NCBI GenBank assembly: GCA_946886545.1
Contig: CAMPIU010000003.1
Span: forward strand, 1 to 23,719
DNA length: 23,719 bases
Reading direction: 5' to 3'
Source: an uncultured Flavobacteriales bacterium
GTDB taxonomy: Bacteria > Bacteroidota > Bacteroidia > Flavobacteriales > Crocinitomicaceae
In this document: positions 16,842-23,636 of the stretch, piece by piece
Layout: each line of letters begins with the position of its first letter
Position numbering within the stretch: the stretch's first letter is position 1
Notes under the pieces: generated by a model
The model's database searches: none
Told to the model about the DNA's origin: nothing
The model's input: only the letters and a program-made list of their open reading frames with translations
Translations under genes and position numbers: made by a program

Positions 16842-18008
16842 TTAACGGTAATTAATGGTGATCTTTTGTGCTAATTCTTTTGCTTTATCGGTAATCTGAT
16901 CAACTTCCTGGTCTCCGGAATACAATACCACAGCCATTCTTCGATAGGGTCTCGTGTTTGGTTTCCCGAAAATACGCACATCCGATCCTTCCACTTGAAG
17001 CACTTCTTCCAAACCTGAAAAAGTGGGTGCATTTCCGGATTCTTTATCCGCCAAAACAACTGCACTTGCTCCGTTTTTCATAGAAACAATGGATGGAATG
17101 GGTAAGCCTAAGATAGCGCGGGCATGTAATTCAAATTCACTGAAATTCTGTGTTCCGGCAAGTGTCACCATTCCGGTATCATGTGGCCGTGGAGATAGTT
17201 CGGAGAAATAAGCTCCGCTTTCGGTAATGAAAAACTCTACACCCCACAACCCGGAGCCGCCAAGTGCTTTGGTTACTCTCGCTGCCATTTCCTGGGCTTC
17301 TTTTAAATGTTCCGCTTTCATCGGCATGGGTTGCCAGCTTTCCTGGTAGTCGCCGCGTTCCTGACGATGCCCTATTGGTGCACAGAACAAGGTTTCTCCG
17401 TTATTTTGTGTGACGGTCAAAAGTGTAATCTCGTAATCAAAGGGAATAAATTCTTCTACAATCACTTCCTTCAAATCCCCACGGGATCCCTCAATGGCAT
17501 AAGTCCATGCTTTCGAAATTTCTTCTTTGGAACGAATGACCGACTGGCCTTTCCCGGAACTCGACATCAATGGTTTTACCACACAGGGAATACCTATTTC
17601 CAGGACAGCTTTCTCAAACTCTTCACCTGTTTTTGCATAAAGGTAATTGGCTGTTTTAACCCCAAGATCTTTTGCTGCCAGATCGCGGATGGCTTTTCTG
17701 TTCATCGTGAAATTGGCTGCTTTTGCAGAAGGAATTACCTGGATCCCCATTTTCTCATACTCGTAAAAACGTTCCGTACGGATTGCTTCAATTTCCGGAA
17801 CAATGAGATCCGGACGGTGTTTTGCAACAATTGCATCCAGTGAAACGGCATCAAGCATGTTGATCACCTCAAACGAATCTGCTACCTGCATTGCAGGGGC
17901 ATTTTCATAACTGTCAACGGCAATAACCGTTTGACCTAAACGTTGCAGTGCTATAACGAGTTCCTTTCCAAGCTCACCAGAACCCAGGAGTAAAATTTTC
18001 TTTTGCAT
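16842..18008 (-). CDS. purT: Formate-dependent phosphoribosylglycinamide formyltransferase (GAR transformylase 2)
   Basis: PurT makes formyl-GAR from GAR, formate and ATP, the third step of purine synthesis, without folate. It is 388 residues long, as expected for the family (about 390). The N-terminal pre-ATP-grasp domain starts [10 protein letters not shown] (7-16) and has PEIEAIRTE near 71-79. The ATP-grasp region has [14 protein letters not shown] at 143-156, and the metal/substrate site is [13 protein letters not shown] at 270-282. The ATG at 18008 is chosen because the glycine motif follows at the usual distance; a longer frame reaching 18116 would read through an AT-rich repeat and add an unlikely 36-residue extension. 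A -7 box, TACCTTTG, sits 4 bases before the ATG. The gene is followed at once by the flavoprotein. Confidence 0.96.
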   Translation of the reverse strand: MQKKILLLGSGELGKELVIALQRLGQTVIAVDSYENAPAMQVADSFEVINMLDAVSLDAIVAKHRPDLIVPEIEAIRTERFYEYEKMGIQVIPSAKAANFTMNRKAIRDLAAKDLGVKTANYLYAKTGEEFEKAVLEIGIPCVVKPLMSSSGKGQSVIRSKEEISKAWTYAIEGSRGDLKEVIVEEFIPFDYEITLLTVTQNNGETLFCAPIGHRQERGDYQESWQPMPMKAEHLKEAQEMAARVTKALGGSGLWGVEFFITESGAYFSELSPRPHDTGMVTLAGTQNFSEFELHARAILGLPIPSIVSMKNGASAVVLADKESGNAPTFSGLEEVLQVEGSDVRIFGKPNTRPYRRMAVVLYSGDQEVDQITDKAKELAQKITINYR

Positions 18009-18012
18009 GACA

Positions 18013-18020
18013 CAAAGGTA
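18013..18020 (-). promoter_or_regulatory. purT: Candidate -7 box immediately before purT
   Basis: The minus-strand sequence TACCTTTG fits TAnnTTTG and ends 4 bases before the purT ATG. If used, transcription would begin at or just beside the start codon, giving a leaderless or nearly leaderless mRNA. No clear -33 TTG is seen at the normal distance, so confidence is limited. Confidence 0.45.
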
Positions 18021-18126
18021 ATTGAAAATGGAAAATGGATAATTGAAATGTTGAAAGAGGACTTCGAACAACATGGTGAACATCTTCTTTTCATTACGAT
18101 AGCTATCGGAACTCAATTTTCAATTA
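18020..18126. repeat. AT-rich element bounded by inverted AATTGAAAAT ends (copy B), with central palindrome
   Basis: AATTGAAAAT at 18020-18029 and its exact complement ATTTTCAATT at 18116-18125 bound about 106 bp between divergent purT and the VTC gene. A tandem AAAATGGA unit lies in the left arm. A perfect 12-bp palindrome, CGATAGCTATCG, lies at 18097-18108. The left end resembles copy A at 15594, but the interiors do not obviously match. Confidence 0.5.
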
Positions 18127-18175
18127 TTTAAAGAATAAACTTTTAGCGGAAAATCTCGTCATATAGATTATTAAC

Positions 18176-18183
18176 TATATTTG
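18176..18183 (+). promoter_or_regulatory. Candidate -7 box before the VTC gene
   Basis: TATATTTG fits TAnnTTTG and ends 8 bases before the ATG at 18192, predicting a leader of only about 2-4 bases. No convincing -33 TTG lies 19-21 bases upstream (TTTTAG is the nearest sequence). Confidence 0.4.
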
Positions 18184-18191
18184 AAATTAAC

Positions 18192-18992
18192 ATGAAGGGA
18201 AAATTAACTGATTTGTTACATACGTTCAATGGAATTTCATTGGATGAGTTGTCACGCGCTCCCTTGATGAACCGGGTCGATGAAAAATTTGCTTTTCCAA
18301 TCAGTAAACTGGAAGCTTTTCTGGATGAAATGCGTCCGTATTATGATGTCCTGAACATCGACGGAAAAGTCATCTTCGATTATACCAGTCAGTATTTCGA
18401 CAATGCCTCGTATTCCTTCTTTCATGATCACCACAAATCAATTCCGAACCGCTTTAAAGTGCGGATCCGTACTTATTTGGACAGTAATAAATCCTTTCTG
18501 GAAGTAAAGGAAAAGATCAAAGGAAGAACGGATAAAAACCGCATTAACATTGATGGCTTTACTTCCGATTTCTCGGACGACCACCGTTTGTTCCTCATGG
18601 ACAGGCTTCGGAAAAACATGGATTTACAGCCTGTAATGGTGAATAGTTACCGCCGGATTACGCTGGTAAATAAATTGGTCGAAGAACGTTTGACCATTGA
18701 TTTTGATATTGTAAACGGAACCCTGGATGCTCCGAACTGCAAGAAACAAACACTTTCTTCTGTTGTTATTGCAGAATTAAAACAGCCCAAACTTGATAGA
18801 ACTTCTCCATTCTATCAATTAATGAAACGCGAGCTTGTTCGTCCGTTTCGCATATCTAAATTTTGCTTCGGCATGATTGATCTGTATGACGAAAATCGTC
18901 TGAAATCAAACAGGTTCAAAGCAAAAAAGCTACTTATACAAAAACTAATAAACAATTCATCACATGCTCCTCGCCCACAAACCGGATTCTGA
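18192..18992 (+). CDS. VTC-domain polyphosphate polymerase-like protein
   Basis: This 266-residue cytosolic protein is related to the catalytic tunnel domain of the yeast VTC complex, which polymerises ATP gamma-phosphate into polyphosphate. Family marks in order are: LMNRVDEKFAF (25-35); a YFD segment at 68-70; RFKVRIRTY (87-95), with basic tunnel residues; SFLEVKEKIKGR (101-112); ERLTIDFD (165-172); VIAELKQ (192-198) with the metal-binding Glu; and KFCFGM (223-228). The alternating charged strands and the length fit a single complete VTC domain. The start is fixed by the LTDLLHTFNGISLDEL lead-in. The next gene overlaps its 3' end by 29 bp. Bacterial members are often paired with DUF4956 proteins. 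That it makes polyphosphate is inferred from the family. Confidence 0.87.
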   Translation: MKGKLTDLLHTFNGISLDELSRAPLMNRVDEKFAFPISKLEAFLDEMRPYYDVLNIDGKVIFDYTSQYFDNASYSFFHDHHKSIPNRFKVRIRTYLDSNKSFLEVKEKIKGRTDKNRINIDGFTSDFSDDHRLFLMDRLRKNMDLQPVMVNSYRRITLVNKLVEERLTIDFDIVNGTLDAPNCKKQTLSSVVIAELKQPKLDRTSPFYQLMKRELVRPFRISKFCFGMIDLYDENRLKSNRFKAKKLLIQKLINNSSHAPRPQTGF

Positions 18993-19629
18993 ACTATTTG
19001 GTATTTCCTTTTACAACGAAGATCTCTACCCCCTTTTATTTAGAATGATCGTGAACCTGGTGGTTCTGGTAATTCTTATCCGCTTCATGTATTACACGAA
19101 AGCAAGAAGAAAAGACTACCTGTTCACTTACTTCATGATCGGAATGATTACTTTCTTTCTGTGTTTCGGATTGAAGAAACTGGATATCGACACCGGAATG
19201 GGACTCGGTCTCTTTGCTATCTTCGGAATTCTGCGCTATCGGACTGAAGGTATCGAAATCAAGGAAATGACCTATCTCTTCCTCGTGATTGGTCTTTCCG
19301 TAATCAATGCATTAGCATCTAATAAAGTTTCATTGGCCGAAATGGGTGTTATGAATGGTGCTTTACTGCTCTTGGTTGCAGGTCTGGAATACCTCTGGCT
19401 TTTAAAACATGAAACCCGCAAGATCATTGTTTACGACCGGATTGATCTGATCCAGCCGGGGAAATACGAAGAAATGATGTTGGACGTTCAACAAAGAACC
19501 GGTTTAAAGATCAACCGTATCGAAATCGGCAAGATCGATTTCTTACGCGATGTAGCGCAGTTAATGATCTTTTACGATGGAGATATTCAGTCATTCGGCA
19601 CAGGTGCCGGACCAAGCGACCAGGAATAG
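18964..19629 (+). CDS. DUF4956 membrane protein
   Basis: This 221-residue inner-membrane protein has about five hydrophobic helices in its first 150 residues: about 26-45, 52-70, 78-93, 100-117 and 129-146. The conserved cytoplasmic loop FGILRYRTEGIEIKEMTYLF is the signature of the DUF4956 family. The C-terminal 70 residues form a soluble alpha/beta domain. The function is unknown. Members commonly sit next to VTC-domain genes, and here the start lies inside the VTC gene (29-bp overlap), so they are surely one operon and may form a membrane-bound unit, by analogy with the VTC complex (inference). A 44-bp perfect palindrome follows 7 bp after the stop. Confidence 0.87.
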   Translation: MLLAHKPDSELFGISFYNEDLYPLLFRMIVNLVVLVILIRFMYYTKARRKDYLFTYFMIGMITFFLCFGLKKLDIDTGMGLGLFAIFGILRYRTEGIEIKEMTYLFLVIGLSVINALASNKVSLAEMGVMNGALLLLVAGLEYLWLLKHETRKIIVYDRIDLIQPGKYEEMMLDVQQRTGLKINRIEIGKIDFLRDVAQLMIFYDGDIQSFGTGAGPSDQE

Positions 19630-19636
19630 AACATTA

Positions 19637-19680
19637 TATAAAACGTAGGGGCGAAAAATTTTTCGCCCCTACGTTTTATA
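19637..19680. terminator. Perfect 44-bp palindrome acting as bidirectional terminator (repeat copy 1)
   Basis: Each arm is 22 bases with no mismatch: TATAAAACGTAGGGGCGAAA plus AA, then its exact complement. It starts 7 bp after the DUF4956 stop and lies between convergent genes. T-runs follow the GC core in both directions. The GGGGCGAAAA core recurs at 23605-23628, so this is also an interspersed repeat. Confidence 0.8.
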
Positions 19681-19723
19681 ACCATCAATCTGAAATTATC
19701 AAATAAATTTCTTCTCTTTATGC

Positions 19724-19762
19724 TGGTGCGAGCATCTTGCTCGTGCTGATCAAAATCAGTTT
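19724..19762. terminator. Double hairpin between convergent genes
   Basis: CGAGCA (19729-19734) pairs with TGCTCG (19738-19743) and extends outward through two wobble pairs to a G-C pair. Right beside it CTGAT (19746-19750) pairs with ATCAG (19755-19759) and is followed by TTTATT. Both lie just past the stop of the minus-strand porin-like gene. They may help termination or be part of another intergenic repeat. Confidence 0.4.
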
Positions 19763-19763
19763 A

Positions 19764-20609
19764 TTACCATTCAAACGCTTTCTTCTCCTTCGGATCTTTC
19801 ACCTTTTTCGTTCTCGTTTTCGTCGTTTCCGGGAAATGGAATGCCATTCCAAAACGGATATTGAGCGCATTCAGCCATTCCTTATGCGGCTCCTGCTTTC
19901 CATAAATATTGGTCAACCCCAATGAATAAGAAGGGATCAGGTATACCGAAGCATATTTCGAAAAACGGTACTGAACTCCTGCAGAGAACAACAAATTGAT
20001 TCCTGCACTGTTCATCCCTTCAATGGTTTTTAGGTCCTCCGGGCTAACATCCCGTCCAAGTGAATCCGTAATGGTTGTTTGCGTTTTCAGGCTCAATGGA
20101 ATGTATGGTTGAATTCCTGCTCCTGCAAGGAACTGAACTTGTTTCCCGTAAGTAAAATACACCTGAATGGGCAATGCCAGCATGTTGTATTTGCGGTCGT
20201 ATGAATAGGTGCTGTCTGTTGTCTCCGATTTAAACTCATACGATTCTCCGTATCGGTCAATGGATAAACCGGCCTCAACACTTAGAAAACGGTGAACCCT
20301 GTTCCGGATCCCGATCTGGTAAGTCCAGCGATTGACCATCTTCTCATCTTCCCTGATTCCCAAAGGCCTTCCGAACAAGTCTCCGTTTGGTTCAATTTTG
20401 TGGGAACCGATGCTGTAACCAGCTCCGATAAATGCTGTGAAATCCGCTAATCCTTTGTCGGGATCGTATTTACTGTCAGCATCTTTTGCCTCTTTATCCG
20501 ATTCGGCTGCTGTTTTCTTTTTAGTCGATTCAACCTTTCCGGTAGAAATTTGTGCATGATTCACAAAAGGACTAAAAATTAATAACGTTAGGACTGCTAA
20601 TTGTTTCAT
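19764..20609 (-). CDS. Outer-membrane beta-barrel protein (PorT/OMP_b-brl type)
   Basis: This 281-residue exported protein has a signal peptide at 1-19 (LLIFSPFVNHA then Q). Residues 20-55 form a Lys/Asp/Glu-rich linker (ESTKKKTAAESDKEAKD). From about 56 to 263 there are alternating hydrophobic beta strands with Tyr/Gly/Phe patterns (FTAFIGAGYSIGS, VQFLAGAGIQPYIPL, INLLFSAGVQYRFS, NIRFGMAFHF), typical of the eight-to-ten-strand barrels called outer membrane beta-barrel protein in Bacteroidota. After the last strand there is an unusual basic extension (TKTRTKKVKDPKEKKAFEW), so the barrel does not end at the C-terminus. The specific function is unknown. It is divergent from the AsmA gene, with 75 bp between starts, and convergent with DUF4956. 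Confidence 0.78.
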   Translation of the reverse strand: MKQLAVLTLLIFSPFVNHAQISTGKVESTKKKTAAESDKEAKDADSKYDPDKGLADFTAFIGAGYSIGSHKIEPNGDLFGRPLGIREDEKMVNRWTYQIGIRNRVHRFLSVEAGLSIDRYGESYEFKSETTDSTYSYDRKYNMLALPIQVYFTYGKQVQFLAGAGIQPYIPLSLKTQTTITDSLGRDVSPEDLKTIEGMNSAGINLLFSAGVQYRFSKYASVYLIPSYSLGLTNIYGKQEPHKEWLNALNIRFGMAFHFPETTKTRTKKVKDPKEKKAFEW

Positions 20610-20684
20610 GAAAAGCTTATTTTCGTAAGAATGTAAAGATACAATCTTTGGTTAAAAAATTGGTTATACTTAAAATACCTATCA

Positions 20685-21938
20685 ATGTCTAGAAGTGAAA
20701 AATTGCCTAAAAAGAAGAAAAGTTTTATTCGCAGACTTTTCAAGTGGACAGGACTTACCCTGTTATTCTTATTAATTGCAATCATCCTGGTTCCTATAAT
20801 TTTCAAGGATGAGATTAAGGAGATGGTATTGAAAGAAGTCAGTAAATCATTGAAGGCTGATGTGACCATCAAAGACTTTGATCTGACCTTCCTTTCCACG
20901 TTCCCGAATGTTACCATTCAATTATATGACACGAAGGTAACAGGTAGAACGGAATTTAAGGGCGTAGAGTTGGCAAGTGTCAAAACTATTGAGGCACATG
21001 TAGGTTTATGGGATGTAATCGGTGGCGATGAGATCGAAATCGATGAAGTACATATCTCCGACGCAAAGATCGATGTACGCGTGGATCCGGACGGAAAAGC
21101 GAACTACGATATCGTGATCCCGGAAGAGGATCAGCCGGTTGATCAGGAACCGTCTAAATTCAAAATGTCTCTGAAGGAATATTCCTTAAAGAACATTGAG
21201 ATCGTTTACGACGACCAGGCTTCGGATATGTATGCAAATATCAAAAACCTGAACCATACTGGTGCCGGAGACTTGACTGCAGATGTCATCGATTTTGAAA
21301 CAAGCACGCAGATGGATGAATTGACGCTCGAAATGGAGGGCTTGAGTTACCTGTCAAAAGTGAAAACAAATGCAGATGTAAACTTGTTAATGGAGTTCAA
21401 GGAGAACGATTCGAAATTCACACTGAAAGAAAATAGCTTCGCGCTGAATAACTTCCACCTGTCATTGGATGGCTTTTACCAGATGCTGAAAGATCACGAT
21501 CAGATCGACCTGAAAATGAATACGAAGGAGATCAGTTTCAAAGATTTATTATCATTGGTACCTAGTTTCTACCAAAGTGGTTATGAAAGTATGATCGCTA
21601 AGGGCGATTTAAAAATGAACGGGGAAGTAAAAGGCCGCTTGGATGAGAAAAACCTTCCGGGCTGGGATTTTGGTTTGAATGTGCGAAAAGCCATGATCCA
21701 ATATGCCGGACTGGGTTCTATTAATAATATTACGGTAGATGCAGGTTCTAAATTCGCAGGTGGCTCAAACCTCGATAAAATGACCCTGGATGTAACCAAG
21801 TTCCATTCCGAGTTCGTTGGAAATCTCATCGATGCTAATCTGAAACTAAGAAACCCGATCACGGATCCGCTCATCGATTCCAAATTGAAAGCACGGGTAA
21901 ACCTGGCAACACTTGGAAAAGTAATGCCTTTGGCTTAA
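20685..21938 (+). CDS. AsmA-family protein, N-terminal part (ends at the in-frame TAA)
   Basis: This 417-codon part holds a Lys-rich cytoplasmic start, a single membrane helix at about 21-40 (LTLLFLLIAIILVPIIF), and the AsmA N-terminal chorein-like repeats. The family signature is AslKADVTIKDFDLTFLSTFPNVTIQLYDT-like (residues about 57-83; here the match begins KADVTIKDFDLTF). The rest is beta-rich periplasmic sequence. If translation stops at the TAA, a membrane-anchored fragment with less than half of the protein results. The start ATG at 20685 is the first in the frame and is followed by a typical basic segment and helix. The porin-like gene is divergent upstream, with 75 bp for both promoters; no clear -7 box was found. 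Confidence 0.75.
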   Translation: MSRSEKLPKKKKSFIRRLFKWTGLTLLFLLIAIILVPIIFKDEIKEMVLKEVSKSLKADVTIKDFDLTFLSTFPNVTIQLYDTKVTGRTEFKGVELASVKTIEAHVGLWDVIGGDEIEIDEVHISDAKIDVRVDPDGKANYDIVIPEEDQPVDQEPSKFKMSLKEYSLKNIEIVYDDQASDMYANIKNLNHTGAGDLTADVIDFETSTQMDELTLEMEGLSYLSKVKTNADVNLLMEFKENDSKFTLKENSFALNNFHLSLDGFYQMLKDHDQIDLKMNTKEISFKDLLSLVPSFYQSGYESMIAKGDLKMNGEVKGRLDEKNLPGWDFGLNVRKAMIQYAGLGSINNITVDAGSKFAGGSNLDKMTLDVTKFHSEFVGNLIDANLKLRNPITDPLIDSKLKARVNLATLGKVMPLA

Positions 21939-21959
21939 GGAGAATCCTATAAAGGAAAA

Positions 21960-23588
21960 TTGAATGCAGATGTGGCGCTGAACGGGCGCATGAGTGCTAT
22001 TGAGACGGAGCAATACGAGAAATTCCATGCACAGGGGCTTATCGAGTTGTTCGATTTCCTGTATAAGTCGAAAGACCTGAACGAAGATGTCAACGTGAAA
22101 GACCTGACCTTCCGTTTCAGTCCGCAAAACCTCTCCCTGGAAAAAATGAATGCTACAATGGGTAGATCGGATTTCGCTATGAGCGGGAAGATCGATAATT
22201 ACCTGGGCTATTTATTCGGGAACGACAAGAAAGACCAATTGCTGAAAGGGGTCTTTGCTTTCAATAGTAACAACCTGGATCTGGATCAGCTCATGGGAGT
22301 TTCTGCAACACCTGCAGCTGCAAACCCGGCTTCGGCTGAACCTGCTCCGGTAGATCCGAATGCGGAACCTTTGTTGATCCCTGAAAATGTGGATTTCGAT
22401 TTGAATACAAGCATTCAAAAAATGCATTACAACGGAATCGATATCAACAGCATCAAAGGAAATGTGAACATGAAAGAGGAAGTGGCTTCCCTCAACGGCT
22501 TAACCATGAATACCATGGGCGGAAATGTTGGATTGCGCGGAAGCTATAGCTCCAAAGATCACAACAAGCCGGCAATCGATATGGGCTACAACCTGAAAGA
22601 CATCGATATCCAGGAAATAAGCAAGCACTTCTTAACTATTCAGAAATTGGCTCCTGTTGCCAAATTCGCAAAAGGAAAGTTCAGTTCTACCTTAAACATG
22701 AAAGGCGATTTGACAAAAGCCATGGAACCGGTATACAATTCATTGACCGGCGACGGAGAATTCTTCACCAATTCGGTTACTGTCAGCGGATTTGAGCCTT
22801 TAAAGAAACTAGGTGATGCCCTGAACATGGATAAGTTGTCTACCCAGACTTTCAAAGACGTGAAAGTATTCTTTGCCTTTAAGGATGGAAAGATGAGCTT
22901 GAAAAAACCTTTGAAGATCAAAATGAGTGGCATTGATTCGGAAATTACCGGGTCCACTTCCTTTACTCAGGACATCGATTACAAAATGGTGATGCAGGTT
23001 CCGAAAGAAATGATTCCTTCCGGGGCTCTGAAAGCGGCTGAACAAGGTTTGGCTAAAGTAAACGGCGTTGTTCCGAAATTGAATGTCGCTTCTATCCCGG
23101 ATGTCATTCCGGTAAGTGCCCTGGTTGGCGGAACAGTCACTAAACCGGTCATCAAAACAGATTTCAAAGAAGCTTTATTGAAAGCAACCGGAAACCTGAA
23201 AGACAATATCAAAGAACAAGGAAAAGAAATGCTCAATAAGGCAAAAGATTCCGTGAAAACCATTGTCGACAATAAGGTGAAAGAAGTCAAAGAAGATCTT
23301 CAGAAGAAAAAGAATGAGATCATGGCCGACGCACAGAAAGAAGCAGACAAGGTAAAAGCCGAAGCCAAAAAAGCAGCAGACCAGGTACGTGCCGAGGCCG
23401 ATAAGCAATGTACCGATGCCGTCGCAGCAGCCGGAAGCAACCCGATCAAGAAAAAAGCAGCCGAGCTTGCATGCAAGGAAGGCAAGAAAAAAGCCGAAAA
23501 CAGCGCTGTAAAGATCGAACAGGAAGGAAATACCAAAGCAGATGCAATCATGAAAAAAGCTCAGGAAAAAGCAGATGCTGTGAAATAA
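21960..23588 (+). CDS. AsmA-family protein, C-terminal part with long charged helical tail
   Basis: This is the continuation of the AsmA frame after the TAA. It has no convincing start of its own: TTG at 21960 or ATG at 21990 are the only early options, and either would omit conserved residues or lack a signal peptide, so it would be mislocalised if made separately. Beta-rich AsmA repeats continue to about 23180, with a short Ala/Pro linker near 22305-22370 (PAAANPASAEPAPVDPNAEP). The last 130 residues are a Lys/Ala/Glu-rich helix with heptad- or 11-mer-like spacing (AQKEADKVKAEAKKAADQV). Two cysteines 21 residues apart flank a GSNP turn (codons at 23409 and 23472), suggesting a helical hairpin. 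Confidence 0.7.
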   Translation: MNADVALNGRMSAIETEQYEKFHAQGLIELFDFLYKSKDLNEDVNVKDLTFRFSPQNLSLEKMNATMGRSDFAMSGKIDNYLGYLFGNDKKDQLLKGVFAFNSNNLDLDQLMGVSATPAAANPASAEPAPVDPNAEPLLIPENVDFDLNTSIQKMHYNGIDINSIKGNVNMKEEVASLNGLTMNTMGGNVGLRGSYSSKDHNKPAIDMGYNLKDIDIQEISKHFLTIQKLAPVAKFAKGKFSSTLNMKGDLTKAMEPVYNSLTGDGEFFTNSVTVSGFEPLKKLGDALNMDKLSTQTFKDVKVFFAFKDGKMSLKKPLKIKMSGIDSEITGSTSFTQDIDYKMVMQVPKEMIPSGALKAAEQGLAKVNGVVPKLNVASIPDVIPVSALVGGTVTKPVIKTDFKEALLKATGNLKDNIKEQGKEMLNKAKDSVKTIVDNKVKEVKEDLQKKKNEIMADAQKEADKVKAEAKKAADQVRAEADKQCTDAVAAAGSNPIKKKAAELACKEGKKKAENSAVKIEQEGNTKADAIMKKAQEKADAVK

Positions 23589-23604
23589 TAAAAATCAATT
23601 AGGT

Positions 23605-23635
23605 AGGGGCGAAAAAATTTTCGCCCCTTTTTTTA
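23605..23635 (+). terminator. Terminator after the AsmA gene (repeat copy 2)
   Basis: AGGGGCGAAAA pairs perfectly with TTTTCGCCCCT around a 2-base AA centre, and TTTTTTT follows. The core is the same GGGGCGAAAA palindrome as at 19637-19680. It lies 17 bp after the stop and between convergent genes, so it may serve both strands. Confidence 0.85.
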
Positions 23636-23636
23636 T

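Larger units (their letters stand above)
20685..23588 (+). pseudogene. AsmA-family gene interrupted by one in-frame TAA (possible pseudogene)
   Basis: The two open frames at 20685-21938 and from 21939 on share one reading frame and together make one AsmA-like protein of about 966 residues, a normal size for Bacteroidota members. TAA at 21936-21938 sits between PLA and GESYKGKLNADVALNGRM, which reads as normal family sequence on both sides, so no frameshift is needed. One base change (to AAA, GAA or CAA) would restore the frame. Codon use and composition do not change across the stop. It may be a recent nonsense mutation, a sequencing error, or a read-through site. AsmA-family proteins span the periplasm and are linked to lipid transport or outer-membrane upkeep. 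Confidence 0.75.

Noticed and set aside
16440..16874. Plus-strand open frame of 144 codons opposite the flavoprotein
   Set aside because: Antisense to a gene with clear FAD motifs; no export signal or domain; overlaps the purT 3' end.
17307..17843. Long plus-strand open frame (178 codons) opposite purT
   Set aside because: It lies wholly antisense to a well-recognised purT and its residues resemble no family; a shadow frame.
18009..18116. Upstream extension of purT to 18116
   Set aside because: It would translate the AT-rich repeat ([11 protein letters not shown]) and add 36 residues not found in PurT proteins; the glycine motif fixes the start at 18008.
21937..21942. AAGGAG as a ribosome binding site for a separate downstream AsmA gene
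   Set aside because: The next start is a TTG 17 bases away, Bacteroidota rarely use such sites, and the product would lack a signal peptide and begin inside a conserved region.
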